Source: an uncultured Bacilli bacterium | GTDB taxonomy: Bacteria; Bacillota_I; Bacilli_A; RF39; UBA660 | DNA length: 64,000 nt | Direction: 5' to 3' | NCBI GenBank assembly: GCA_934153945.1 | Contig: CAKPFM010000002.1 | Span: forward strand, 82,305-146,304 | Part shown: positions 18,697 through 27,126 of the stretch, piece after piece | Numbering within the stretch: the stretch's first letter is position 1 | Layout of the letters: each line of letters opens with the position of its first letter | Position numbers and translations under genes: made by a program | Notes under the pieces: generated by a model | Databases searched by the model: none | The model's input: only the letters and a program-made list of their open reading frames with translations | What the model was told of the DNA's origin: nothing

Positions 18697-19864
18697 GATA
18701 ACTAATTTAATAAAAGATCTATGTCCTAATGGGGTAAGATATTATAAATTATCTGAAGTAGGGAATCAATTTAGTGGGTTATCAGGTAAGTCGAAAAAGG
18801 ATTTTGAAGATGGAAATTGCAAATATATAACATATACTAATATTTATAATAATCCATCAACAAATTTAGATGTAGAAGATTATGTTCAAGTAAAAGAAAA
18901 TGAAAAACAAAATGAAATTAAGTACAAAGATATCTTGATAGCTGGCTCATCTGAAAACTTAGAAGATAGTGGAATGATATCGGTTGTTACTGAAGAACCA
19001 AATGAACAAATATATTTAAATAGTTTTTGTTTTGGATTTAGGTTAAATGATATTTTTTATAATAAATATAATCCAGACTTTCTAAAGCATCTATTTAGAG
19101 ATAAGAATTTTAGAAACGAAATAATATCATGTTCATTTGGTGTAACAAGATATAATTTATCAAAAGAAAAATTTTTAAAAATTAAAATTCCTTGCCCTCC
19201 ATTAAAAGTACAAGAAGAAATAGTTAAAATTCTTGATAAATTTGGTGAGCTAGAAGCGGAGCTAGAAGCGGAGCTAGAAGCAATAAAGAGTCAATACGAG
19301 TTTTGGCGTGGAAAATTATTTGAAAATAATAGCAAAATAATAAGATTAGGAGAGTTATGTTCGATTAAAACGGGATCCAAACCGAAAGATATACTTGAAT
19401 TAGGTGACTATGAATATATAAACGCTGGAACAACTAATTCTGGGTATACAAATATTGCTAATGCCAAGGGTGATTGTGTAACCACTCCATCTAGAGGACA
19501 AGGTGGTATAGGATTTGTTGGCTTTCAAGAAAATGATTTTTGGTGTGGACCACTGTGTTATCAAATAAGAACGTTGACTGATAAGTTAATAAATAAATAT
19601 TTATATTATTATATGCTAGACCATTCTGATTATATTCTAAGGTTAAAGCATGAGGGTGGAGTTCCTGCTGTGAATATTAAGGAATTACAAGAGATGCCTA
19701 TTTGCGTTCCAATATTAGAAGAACAGGAAAGAGTTGTTAATATACTTGATAAGTTTGATAAATTAATTAACGATATATCAGAAGGCCTTCCTGCAGAAAT
19801 AGAGTTAAGAAGAAAACAATATGAGTATTATAGAAATAAATTACTGAATTTTAAGGAAATTTGA
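18689..19864 (+). CDS. hsdS: Type I restriction specificity subunit HsdS
   Basis: 391 aa from ATG 18689 (GAGG site), overlapping the end of hsdM by 8 nt. Two target-recognition domains (about residues 10-185 and 212-360) are each followed by a conserved helix: QEEIVKILDKFGELEAE with AIKSQYEFWRGKLF, and QERVVNILDKFDKLINDIS with RRKQYEYYRNKLLNF. The central helix holds three ELEA units encoded by a 12-bp tandem repeat (19247-19282). Repeat number there sets the spacing between the half-sites in systems such as EcoR124. Both domains look intact. Confidence 0.94.
   Translation: MSKITNLIKDLCPNGVRYYKLSEVGNQFSGLSGKSKKDFEDGNCKYITYTNIYNNPSTNLDVEDYVQVKENEKQNEIKYKDILIAGSSENLEDSGMISVVTEEPNEQIYLNSFCFGFRLNDIFYNKYNPDFLKHLFRDKNFRNEIISCSFGVTRYNLSKEKFLKIKIPCPPLKVQEEIVKILDKFGELEAELEAELEAIKSQYEFWRGKLFENNSKIIRLGELCSIKTGSKPKDILELGDYEYINAGTTNSGYTNIANAKGDCVTTPSRGQGGIGFVGFQENDFWCGPLCYQIRTLTDKLINKYLYYYMLDHSDYILRLKHEGGVPAVNIKELQEMPICVPILEEQERVVNILDKFDKLINDISEGLPAEIELRRKQYEYYRNKLLNFKEI
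19247..19282 (+). repeat. Three 12-bp tandem repeats in hsdS
   Basis: GAGCTAGAAGCG twice, then GAGCTAGAAGCA, coding ELEA three times in the central alpha-helical spacer of HsdS. The near-perfect DNA identity, in a region where synonymous drift would be expected, points to recent expansion or contraction. Confidence 0.9.
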
Positions 19865-19866
19865 GT

Positions 19867-20367
19867 ATGAAAAAAAGAATAATAGAATTTAGAAATATGG
19901 TTGCTAATGCCAATGATTTTAAGTATTTGGCATTTAGGTTGATCGAATTTGGGAAAAATAAGTTTGAAAATAAAATATATGGATCACAATTTTTTGTGAA
20001 CGGTGGTTTTTCCATTGAGTTATATTTGAAAGCAATTGCAAAATATGAAGATAAAATGATAAAAAAGTCACATGAATTAAACAAATTATTTTATTCTTTA
20101 AATAAGAATACACGAATATATTTAGAAAAAGAGTTTTCATGTGCATTTGAGGATTATATGAAAAAAGAAAAAAATTATTTGTTAAAAACTGAATTTTCAG
20201 ATAATTTGGAAGAGTATTTAAATAAAGAAAAAAATGTTTTTGATAATTGGAGATATTGTCATGAACATAGTTGCCTTATTGGATCTATAGTTCATATGAA
20301 AATTGTATTAAATATTTTGGAAAAATATTGCAATGATTTAGTAAAGGAGATTAACATTTATGAGTAA
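19867..20367 (+). CDS. HEPN-domain protein inside the hsd operon
   Basis: 166 aa. ATG 19867 has an AAGGA site 9 nt upstream; the in-frame TTG at 19861 is too close to it. FFVNGGFSIELYLKAIAKYE with KKSHELNKLFYSL is the characteristic first half of small HEPN proteins. DNWRYCHEH near residue 128 gives R-x4-H, the metal-independent RNase motif of catalytic HEPN domains. It overlaps hsdS at the start and hsdR by 8 nt at its end, so it is translationally coupled to the restriction subunits. By analogy with PrrC and RloC, HEPN nucleases linked to type I systems, it may be an RNase triggered when restriction fails. Unlike those it has no ATPase domain. Function is inference. Confidence 0.72.
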   Translation: MKKRIIEFRNMVANANDFKYLAFRLIEFGKNKFENKIYGSQFFVNGGFSIELYLKAIAKYEDKMIKKSHELNKLFYSLNKNTRIYLEKEFSCAFEDYMKKEKNYLLKTEFSDNLEEYLNKEKNVFDNWRYCHEHSCLIGSIVHMKIVLNILEKYCNDLVKEINIYE

Positions 20368-23300
20368 TATTAGTTTAATAAGTGAAAATGATAATTCTAC
20401 AGTACTTGCTGAATATAAAGGATTAAATAGAGTAGCAACGTCTTATCAAAGTGAAGCTGTTCTTGAAAAAGAATTAATTAAAATTTTAGTTGAACAGGGA
20501 TATGAAAGATTAAATATTAATTCTGAGGATGAATTAATTCTTAATTTAAGAAAACAACTTGAAAAACTTAATAATTATCATTTTACTGATGGAGAATGGG
20601 ATGATTTCTTTACTAAAGTAATTGCTAATAAGAATGATTATATTATTGAAAAGACAAGACTTATTCAAGAAGATTATAAACAAGAAATAACTCTTGATTC
20701 GGATGAAAAGAAAAATATCTATTTAATAGATAAGAATAATATTCATAACAATAGTCTTCAAGTATTAAATCAGTATGTTAATAATGATGGTAATTTTGAT
20801 AATAGATATGATGTAACTATTTTAGTAAATGGTCTACCTTTAGTTCATGTTGAATTAAAGAAAAGAGGAGTAGATTTAAGAGAAGCTTTTAATCAAATAG
20901 AAAGATATCAAAGAGATTCTTTTTGGGCAGGCTCAGGTTTATATAATTTTGTTCAGATATTTGTTGTATCAAATGGAACATTAACTAAGTATTATTCAAA
21001 TACAACAAGAGAGTTTCATACAAATAATCAAAAGAAAAAGAAGTCAAACTCATTTGAATTTACTTCATATTGGGCAGATCAAAAAAATAATGGTATTACT
21101 GATTTAATTGATTTTGCCAAAACTTTCTTTACTAAACATACTTTATTAAATATATTAACTAAATATTGTGTATTTACTTCAGAAGAAGATTTATTAGTAA
21201 TGCGTCCTTATCAAATAGTTGCTACTGAAAAGATTTTAAATAGAATTAATATTGCGTATAATAACAAGTTTTACGGAACTTTAAAATCAGGTGGTTATAT
21301 TTGGCATACAACAGGTTCTGGAAAGACATTAACATCATTTAAAACTTCACAACTTGCTAGTAAATTAGACTTTATTGATAAAGTATTATTTGTTGTAGAT
21401 AGAAAAGACCTAGATTATCAAACAATGAAAGAATATGATAGATTTAAAGAGGGAGCAGCCAATTCTAATACTTCAACGAAAATATTAGAGGGACAATTAA
21501 ATGATCCAAGTACTAAGATTATAATTACTACAATTCAAAAACTATCACAATTCATTAAGAAAAACGAGAACAGTGATGTATTTAATAAGCATGTAGTATT
21601 TATATTTGATGAATGTCATAGATCTCAATTTGGAGATATGCATAGATCTATTATTAAGAAGTTTAATAAATATTATTTATTTGGATTTACTGGAACTCCA
21701 ATATTTCCAGAGAATGCTAGAACTATAAAAGGTATCTCTGAAACAACAGAACAAATCTTTGGTGAAAGATTACATACTTATACAATAGTAAATGCTATTG
21801 CTGATAAGAATGTATTACCATTTAGATATGAATATGTTGGAAGAATTGATATTCGTGATGGTGTTCAAGATGAAAAAGTATATAATATTGATGAAGAAAA
21901 ACTATTTGATAATCAGATTAGAATTTCTATGATTACAGATTACATAATAGAGCATTTTGGTACAAAAACTAAGACATCAGAAAGTTATGTTTACTCAACT
22001 TTAGATAATGTTTCTGTAGTGGCTAAAAAGCAAGATGCAGAAGAAATTAAGTCTAAGAAGAATATTAATGGTTTTAACTCATTATTTGCTGTATCAAGCA
22101 TTAAAATGGCTAAAGAATATTATGCTGAGTTTAAGAAGCAGTTAGATATTAAAAAGAGTAATCTTAAAGTAGCTATAATATATTCTTATGGTGTGAATGG
22201 AGAAGATGGAGTAATTGATGAAAACTCTGAATCAACTGAAGCATTAAGTACAGATGATAGAACATTCTTAGAAAATGCTATTAAGGATTATAATAATATG
22301 TTTGGAACAAGTTATGATACTTCATCAGAAAAATTCCAAAATTACTATAAAGATGTATCTCTAAGAATGAAAAATAGAGAAATAGATATATTAATCGTTG
22401 CTAATATGTTTTTAACAGGTTTTGATGCAAAAACATTAAATACATTATGGGTTGATAAGAATTTAAAATGGCATGGATTAATTCAAGCATTCTCAAGAAC
22501 TAATAGAATTTTAAATAGTGTTAAAACATATGGTAATATAGTTTCATTTAGAAATTTAGAAGATAGACTTAATGAAGCACTTGCTAAATTTGGTGATGAG
22601 CAAGCTCGTGGAATAGTTTTATTAAAAACATATAATGACTACTATTATGGATATGAAGATGATGATGGCAAAACATTTGAGGGCTATAAATCTTTAGTTG
22701 AAAAGTTAACTTCTAAATTTGCACCAGGAGAACTAATGCAAAGCGAAGCAGAACAAAAAGAATTTATTAAGCTATATGGTGCAATATTAAAAGTAACAAA
22801 TATATTATCATCATTTGATGAATTCAAGAATGAAGAGTTAATTAGTGAAAGAGATAAACAAGACTATCATAGCATTTATATTGAACTTTATAATGAATTT
22901 AGAAATAAAGCTAAACAAGAAAGAACTGATGTTACTGAAGATGTAGTATTTGAAATGGAATTAATAAAATCTATTGAGGTTAATATTGATTACATTTTAG
23001 GACTAGTTAAAAAATATCATGATTCTAATATGGAAGATAAAGAGATTCTTATAACTATTCAAAAGACTATTATGGCAAGTCCAGATTTAAGAAATAAGAA
23101 GGATTTAATTATGGCATTTATTGAATCATTAGATCAAGATTCAAATGTATATGATGATTTTGAATCATTTATGGATAGCAAAAAGAAAGAAGAATTAGAT
23201 AAAATAATCGCTGAAGAAAATCTTAACAAAGAAGAAACATACAGTTTTATTCAAAAATCATTTGAACAAGGAAGAGTAGAAACAAATGGTACTGAAGTAT

Positions 23301-23428
23301 CATCAATTCTTCCACCTATGAACATGTTTACTCCTACAAATGATAGACAAGAAAAGAAAAATAATGTTATAGATAAATTATTAGGGTTTTTTAATAAGTT
23401 CTTTAATATCTCAAGTAGTAAGTTTTAG
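20360..23428 (+). CDS. hsdR: Type I restriction endonuclease subunit HsdR
   Basis: 1022 aa, full family length. The N-terminal nuclease domain has the conserved VHVELKKRGVDLREAFNQI (ExK) and the downstream QIERYQRD. The translocase has Walker A WHTTGSGKTLTSF, DEAD-like FIFDECHRSQFGD, FGFTGTPIF and a helicase C-terminal half (ANMFLTGFDAKTLNTLWVD; AFSRTNRI). A helical C-terminal domain docks on the methyltransferase. The complex moves DNA past itself and cuts unmethylated DNA at a distance. ATG 20360 with AAGGAG is embedded in the end of the HEPN gene. Confidence 0.95.
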   Translation: MSNISLISENDNSTVLAEYKGLNRVATSYQSEAVLEKELIKILVEQGYERLNINSEDELILNLRKQLEKLNNYHFTDGEWDDFFTKVIANKNDYIIEKTRLIQEDYKQEITLDSDEKKNIYLIDKNNIHNNSLQVLNQYVNNDGNFDNRYDVTILVNGLPLVHVELKKRGVDLREAFNQIERYQRDSFWAGSGLYNFVQIFVVSNGTLTKYYSNTTREFHTNNQKKKKSNSFEFTSYWADQKNNGITDLIDFAKTFFTKHTLLNILTKYCVFTSEEDLLVMRPYQIVATEKILNRINIAYNNKFYGTLKSGGYIWHTTGSGKTLTSFKTSQLASKLDFIDKVLFVVDRKDLDYQTMKEYDRFKEGAANSNTSTKILEGQLNDPSTKIIITTIQKLSQFIKKNENSDVFNKHVVFIFDECHRSQFGDMHRSIIKKFNKYYLFGFTGTPIFPENARTIKGISETTEQIFGERLHTYTIVNAIADKNVLPFRYEYVGRIDIRDGVQDEKVYNIDEEKLFDNQIRISMITDYIIEHFGTKTKTSESYVYSTLDNVSVVAKKQDAEEIKSKKNINGFNSLFAVSSIKMAKEYYAEFKKQLDIKKSNLKVAIIYSYGVNGEDGVIDENSESTEALSTDDRTFLENAIKDYNNMFGTSYDTSSEKFQNYYKDVSLRMKNREIDILIVANMFLTGFDAKTLNTLWVDKNLKWHGLIQAFSRTNRILNSVKTYGNIVSFRNLEDRLNEALAKFGDEQARGIVLLKTYNDYYYGYEDDDGKTFEGYKSLVEKLTSKFAPGELMQSEAEQKEFIKLYGAILKVTNILSSFDEFKNEELISERDKQDYHSIYIELYNEFRNKAKQERTDVTEDVVFEMELIKSIEVNIDYILGLVKKYHDSNMEDKEILITIQKTIMASPDLRNKKDLIMAFIESLDQDSNVYDDFESFMDSKKKEELDKIIAEENLNKEETYSFIQKSFEQGRVETNGTEVSSILPPMNMFTPTNDRQEKKNNVIDKLLGFFNKFFNISSSKF

Positions 23429-23470
23429 TATATAATTTATCTTTAGATAATTTTAACAATAATATCATTT

Positions 23471-23575
23471 GGCACAAAAAAAGCATTGAAAAGCATAAAA
23501 AAGCACAAAAAAGCACAAAAAAGCACAAAAAAGCAAAAAAAAGAAAAATAAAGCACAAAAAAGCATCGGATATTC
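23471..23575 (+). repeat. Phased A-tract array (AAAAAAGCAC units)
   Basis: Exact 10-bp units AAAAAAGCAC at 23497, 23507 and 23517, AAAAAAGCAA at 23527, and degenerate copies on both sides. A-tracts repeated at the helical period bend DNA strongly. It lies just after hsdR and before the element's regulatory region. It could be a recombination or replication accessory site (iterons) or a nucleoid-protein site. Confidence 0.75.
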
Positions 23576-23629
23576 ATTGACTTATCAAAGTCAAGTGGTA
23601 GAATATAGTAAAATGAAATAATTATGCAA

Positions 23630-23654
23630 AGAGGACTTAGGTCTTCTTTTTTTT
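23630..23654 (+). terminator. Terminator downstream of hsdR
   Basis: AGAGGAC / GTCTTCT (one G-U pair) with a TTAG loop and a run of Ts. Confidence 0.7.
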
Positions 23655-23675
23655 CATTTTAAGGAGGTGGCCATT

Positions 23676-23723
23676 ATGTGCTATCATCCTATTAATTTTT
23701 ATATTTTTATAATAATAGGATGA
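23676..23723 (+). CDS. Possible 15-aa leader peptide
   Basis: ATG at 23676 follows a consensus AAGGAGGTGG and opens a 15-codon frame (MCYHPINFYIFIIIG, stop TGA). The second half of the frame forms a perfect hairpin (TCATCCTATTA / TAATAGGATGA). Such a strong ribosome site on a tiny frame in front of a terminator suggests translation-dependent attenuation, but no specific signal residue is obvious. Confidence 0.4.
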   Translation: MCYHPINFYIFIIIG

Positions 23724-23940
23724 ACTAATAATATTTAAAACTAAGATAAATAAAGGAGATATTTAGTAATCATCCTTTATATGAACCTAAAGAGTAGGAT
23801 GAATTTCGTAAGTACGAAATAAGAATAGCACCATAGCAATTCCTTATGTTATAAGGAGTTTTTTTGTTTGTGGTGCTATCTTCTTATCCTGCTCTAATTA
23901 AAAATAGTAAAAATAATAGGACAATCATCCTATTTAAAAA
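23684..23940 (+). promoter_or_regulatory. Structured leader with repeated TCATCCTAT motifs
   Basis: TCATCCTAT-like elements at 23684, 23770 and 23925 alternate with their complements at 23713, 23795 and 23914, so several mutually exclusive hairpins are possible. ATAGCACCA (23825) pairs with TGGTGCTAT (23871) and encloses an intrinsic terminator. A palindrome ATTTCGTA/TACGAAAT lies at 23803-23820. The last hairpin (AATAGGA...TCCTATT) abuts the AGGAGG of the next gene. This looks like a regulatory leader or an antisense-type RNA controlling the element's maintenance genes. Confidence 0.5.
23842..23865 (+). terminator. Intrinsic terminator within the leader
   Basis: CCTTAT-GTTATAAGG hairpin (23842-23856) followed by AG and seven Ts, nested in the ATAGCACCA/TGGTGCTAT stem. 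Confidence 0.7.
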
Positions 23941-23951
23941 GGAGGAATAGT

Positions 23952-24104
23952 TTGAGAATATTTAAATTATATTTACCAATAGACTTATTTAATAGAATTA
24001 AATTAATGTCTAAATTTTATAGAGTATCTATTTCTAAAATGATGACAGAGTTATTAGAAATTGGATATTTAGAAATATTAAAGACAAATACGAAAGGAGA
24101 GTAA
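23952..24104 (+). CDS. Small ribbon-helix-helix-like regulator (50 aa)
   Basis: TTG start at 23952 after AAAAGGAGGAATAG. The product begins MRIFKLYLPIDLFNRIK and continues FYRVSISKMMTELLEIGYLEIL, a short beta strand followed by two helices, the layout of Arc/CopG-type DNA-binding proteins. It lies 3 nt before the HTH gene and the two are surely co-translated. A repressor or copy-control protein of the element is the likely role. Identification rests on pattern only. Confidence 0.5.
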   Translation: MRIFKLYLPIDLFNRIKLMSKFYRVSISKMMTELLEIGYLEILKTNTKGE

Positions 24105-24107
24105 TAA

Positions 24108-24407
24108 ATGGATTATGATAAATATGTAAGAATACCAATGTTTATAATTTTAGATAGAAATGTATGTAATAACAATAAAATTTTATATGGAATAATAATA
24201 CTTTTATCTCATAAAGAAGGCTATTGTTATGCTGATAATAAATACTTAGGTAATTGGTTAGGTGTGGGTCCAAGAAGAATATCAAGTTTATTAAGAGAAT
24301 TATCAGATAATAATTATATAACTATGGAATATAAACATAGATTTCAAAGAAAAATTTATATTAATAAAGAAAAGTTTACACCTGACTTATTAGAAAATTC
24401 TTTCTAA
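24108..24407 (+). CDS. Winged-helix (HTH_36-like) protein, replication or regulatory
   Basis: 99 aa. FIILDRNVCNNNKILYGIIILLSHKEGYCYADNKYL... with LGVGPRRISSLLRELSDNNYI reads as a winged helix with recognition helix about residues 53-68. Proteins of this type form the N-terminal domain of plasmid and phage replication initiators and also occur as small regulators on mobile elements. Here only the DNA-binding domain is present. ATG 24108 follows GGAGAG at the end of the preceding frame. Confidence 0.6.
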   Translation: MDYDKYVRIPMFIILDRNVCNNNKILYGIIILLSHKEGYCYADNKYLGNWLGVGPRRISSLLRELSDNNYITMEYKHRFQRKIYINKEKFTPDLLENSF

Positions 24408-24546
24408 ATGGTTAGATGTTTTTTTTACACTCAAAGGACATTTATTTCAATAATAATATAATAAATATAATATAAAAATTAAATATAATAAATAATTCTA
24501 ATAATATTATTAGTAATACTAATATAAAAAGAAAGGAAGTAGATAT

Positions 24547-24630
24547 ATGTATGAAAAAAATTCAAAAATAATAAATAAAAACATAAATTTAAATAGGTGG
24601 TTTAATTATGGAAGGAGCCTATTTGAATAA
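24547..24630 (+). CDS. Possible 27-aa ORF before the recombinase
   Basis: ATG 24547 follows AAAGGAAG with good spacing. The Asn/Lys-rich peptide (MYEKNSKIINKNINLNRWFN) ends inside the next frame, whose start it overlaps. It may exist only to couple translation to the next ORF. Upstream, 24460-24530 is very AT-rich with an AATAATATTATT palindrome. Confidence 0.3.
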   Translation: MYEKNSKIINKNINLNRWFNYGRSLFE

Positions 24631-24721
24631 CATTTCATTTAAAGATCTTATTTTAAAATATCTTATTGAAGAGATAATTAAAGAACAAAAGGGGAATCAT
24701 TTAAATAATGATTTGCAATAA
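24608..24721 (+). CDS. 37-aa ORF upstream of the recombinase gene
   Basis: ATG 24608 preceded by AGGTGG. The peptide MEGAYLNNISFKDLILKYLI has an amphipathic helix followed by a charged segment (EEIIKEQKGNHLNND). Short ORFs of this kind often precede large serine recombinase genes. It might be an accessory factor, but that is a guess. Confidence 0.4.
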   Translation: MEGAYLNNISFKDLILKYLIEEIIKEQKGNHLNNDLQ

Positions 24722-24780
24722 TTTTATTATGATGTTATCATTCATTTGTCTTAATACCCAATTAAGTAAGAGGAGGTAAA

Positions 24781-26445
24781 ATGAATAATAACTTAATTGG
24801 TAAAGATTTCAATACTGGAATCTATATAAGATTATCTCAAGAAGATAAAGACAAAAAATATGAATCTGATAGTGAAAGTGTAATTAATCAAAAAGAATTA
24901 TTAAGAAGTTATGTAAATAGTAATAATTTTAATCTTGTTGGAGAATATGTTGATGATGGGTTTTCTGGAACTGACTTTGAAAGACCTGGGTTTCAAAAAT
25001 TACTTAATGACATAAAGAACAAAAAGATAAATTGTGTAGTAGTAAAGGATCTATCAAGATTGGGTAGAGATCATGTTATGACAGGATATTATATGGAATC
25101 ATTCTTTCCTGAAAATAATATTAGATTTATTTCAATACTTGAAGCTTATGATAGTTTTAAAAATCAGGCAAGTAATGATTCTTCAACATTTATAATGGCT
25201 TGTAATGATTATTATAGTAAACAAAATTCGATTAAGATTAGAAATGTTTTAAATGAAAAAAGAAAAAATGGTAAGTTTGTTGGAAGTTTACCATGCTTTG
25301 GTTATATGCGAGATCCGGAAGATAAAGGTCATTTAATTCCTGATCCTGTAACTGCTCCAATAGTAAAAAAGATATTTGAATGGCGAAAAAATGGAGTAGG
25401 TCCATCTAGAATAGCAACTATGTTAAATGAAAAGGGATATCCTACTCCTAGTGGTTACAAAGGAACAAAATATTCAACTAGATTAATAAATAGGAATATT
25501 TGGAATATTTCTTCTATAAAGAAAATCTTATCAAACAGAATATATACTGGTGATATGATACAGCATACACAAACAAAGGTTAATTATAAATCAAAGAAAA
25601 AAATAACGTTAGATAAAAGTTTGTGGATGGTAGTAGAGAATACACATGAACCATTAGTTAGTAAAGATACATTTCAATACATTTCTAAACTAATAAAACA
25701 AAATACAAAAGATGTACAGCCGAAAAATAGAAGCGAGAAAAGGCTATTGGAAGGTAAGTTATTTTGCAAAGAATGTGGCAATAGACTTAGTGTTCTATAT
25801 AGAAAAAATCATGATTATTGGACTGTTAATTGTAATAGGTATGCAAGAGATCCAATTAGAGAGCAATGCCAATCTCATTTTTTTCCATATAATTATCTAG
25901 AAGATCAAATAATGGAAAAATTTATTAAAGATATATCAGTACAATTAAATAACTTAGATTTAAAAGAACTTAATAAAACGGTACAACGAGAAGTTGAAAA
26001 ACAAACAAGAACTTTAGATAATAACATAAATAAGTTGTTAAGTGAAAAAGAAAGTATTACCAAGAGATTAACATCTTTATATGAAGATAAATATAATGAA
26101 GTTATTACTATTGATACTTATAAGGAGTTAGCCAAACCATACGAAGAAAAATTAAAAGAAATAAATCTAAGCATAGATAATAATCAAATGAGAAAATATG
26201 AAGTAAAATGTAAATTAAATGAATTACCTGATTATACTAAAAAAATCAAAAAACTATTAGATTTAAATAAACCAAAAAAAGAATTAGTTCATTCGTTGAT
26301 AGATAGAATAGTGATTAATAAGGATAGAATAATAACAATACAATATAAATATGGAGTAATACCTGATAATACTTTTACATACAAAAATTTAAATTTGGCT
26401 CGAAATCCTTATGGTAGAAAAGGTAAGAATCAATACAGTAAATAA
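24781..26445 (+). CDS. Large serine recombinase (element integrase)
   Basis: 554 aa. The N-terminal resolvase domain has the catalytic Ser in IYIRLSQED, then VDDGFSGTDFERPGF and the arginines of VVKDLSRLGRDH. The recombinase domain (about 165-290: GFVGSLPCFGYMRDPE type, RIATMLNEKGYPTPSG) is followed by a zinc ribbon (CKECGNRLSV ... CNRY ... C) and a long coiled coil (about 395-490), the parts that bind att sites and set direction. It should catalyse integration at the amidase attB and, with a directionality factor, excision. The start has an AAGAGGAGG site. Confidence 0.95.
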   Translation: MNNNLIGKDFNTGIYIRLSQEDKDKKYESDSESVINQKELLRSYVNSNNFNLVGEYVDDGFSGTDFERPGFQKLLNDIKNKKINCVVVKDLSRLGRDHVMTGYYMESFFPENNIRFISILEAYDSFKNQASNDSSTFIMACNDYYSKQNSIKIRNVLNEKRKNGKFVGSLPCFGYMRDPEDKGHLIPDPVTAPIVKKIFEWRKNGVGPSRIATMLNEKGYPTPSGYKGTKYSTRLINRNIWNISSIKKILSNRIYTGDMIQHTQTKVNYKSKKKITLDKSLWMVVENTHEPLVSKDTFQYISKLIKQNTKDVQPKNRSEKRLLEGKLFCKECGNRLSVLYRKNHDYWTVNCNRYARDPIREQCQSHFFPYNYLEDQIMEKFIKDISVQLNNLDLKELNKTVQREVEKQTRTLDNNINKLLSEKESITKRLTSLYEDKYNEVITIDTYKELAKPYEEKLKEINLSIDNNQMRKYEVKCKLNELPDYTKKIKKLLDLNKPKKELVHSLIDRIVINKDRIITIQYKYGVIPDNTFTYKNLNLARNPYGRKGKNQYSK

Positions 26446-26447
26446 GT

Positions 26448-26488
26448 AAGATCTCACTATCCATCTAGTGGGGTCTTTATTTTTTTTC
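26448..26488 (+). terminator. Terminator after the recombinase gene
   Basis: AAGATCTCACTA / TAGTGGGGTCTT stem (two G-U pairs) with a 6-nt loop, then a T-rich run. Confidence 0.8.
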
Positions 26489-26527
26489 TATAAAAGAATA
26501 TAATAGTAAGCTAAGAAGGTGATATGA

Positions 26528-27094
26528 ATGAAAGAAATAATCTTGAATATTTTAAAAGATAGTAAAAACTATAAAAAGATAGCGTGGTTATTTATAGTAG
26601 CAATATTGTTATTAGTGGTATTATATCCAATTATTGATGCAAATTTTTTATATTATAAAAGAGTTTCTAATAGAATAGATATTTTAGAAAAAATTAGTAA
26701 AATAGATGAAAATGAAATTTGTAAAAATGATAAACTTGAAAAAGAATATAATTCTATTATTGAAGAAATATCAGATAAAGAAAACAATTATCTTAATAAT
26801 ATTTTTGTAAAAGAAACATCCTATAAGAATAAAATAATAAAGTTTTTCTCAGCAGCATGGATGTTCATTATTGTAGGATTAATTTTACCATTTACAAAAG
26901 ATAAAACAAAAAATAAAAGAACGTGGACAAATTTATTTGGTGGTATATTGTGTATAGGTGTAGGATTTCTATTTGGTTACTTTGGAGTTAAAATACCTAC
27001 AATTATTAATATTGTAGTAAATATAATACTATATCAAATTATTATGATCTATTTGGCTTATACTATAGCTACATCAGGTAATAAATTTAATTAA
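26528..27094 (+). CDS. Membrane protein at the right end of the element
   Basis: 188 aa with four predicted membrane segments: about residues 18-42, 111-131, 143-162 and 165-185. A Glu/Lys-rich loop (about 50-95, KISKIDENEICKNDKLEKEY) follows the first segment. It has its own ribosome site (AGAAGGTGAT) and ends 32 nt before the right att core. No family is recognised. Position suggests cargo or an exclusion or defence accessory protein. Confidence 0.55.
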   Translation: MKEIILNILKDSKNYKKIAWLFIVAILLLVVLYPIIDANFLYYKRVSNRIDILEKISKIDENEICKNDKLEKEYNSIIEEISDKENNYLNNIFVKETSYKNKIIKFFSAAWMFIIVGLILPFTKDKTKNKRTWTNLFGGILCIGVGFLFGYFGVKIPTIINIVVNIILYQIIMIYLAYTIATSGNKFN

Positions 27095-27126
27095 AATGCA
27101 GTAATCTTTGTGAGGGCCAATTTTGT

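Noticed and set aside
27101..27126. GTAAT motifs on both element ends as recombinase arm repeats
   Set aside because: They lie at different distances from the core (about 26-30 and 16-20 bp), so symmetry expected of attP arms is missing.
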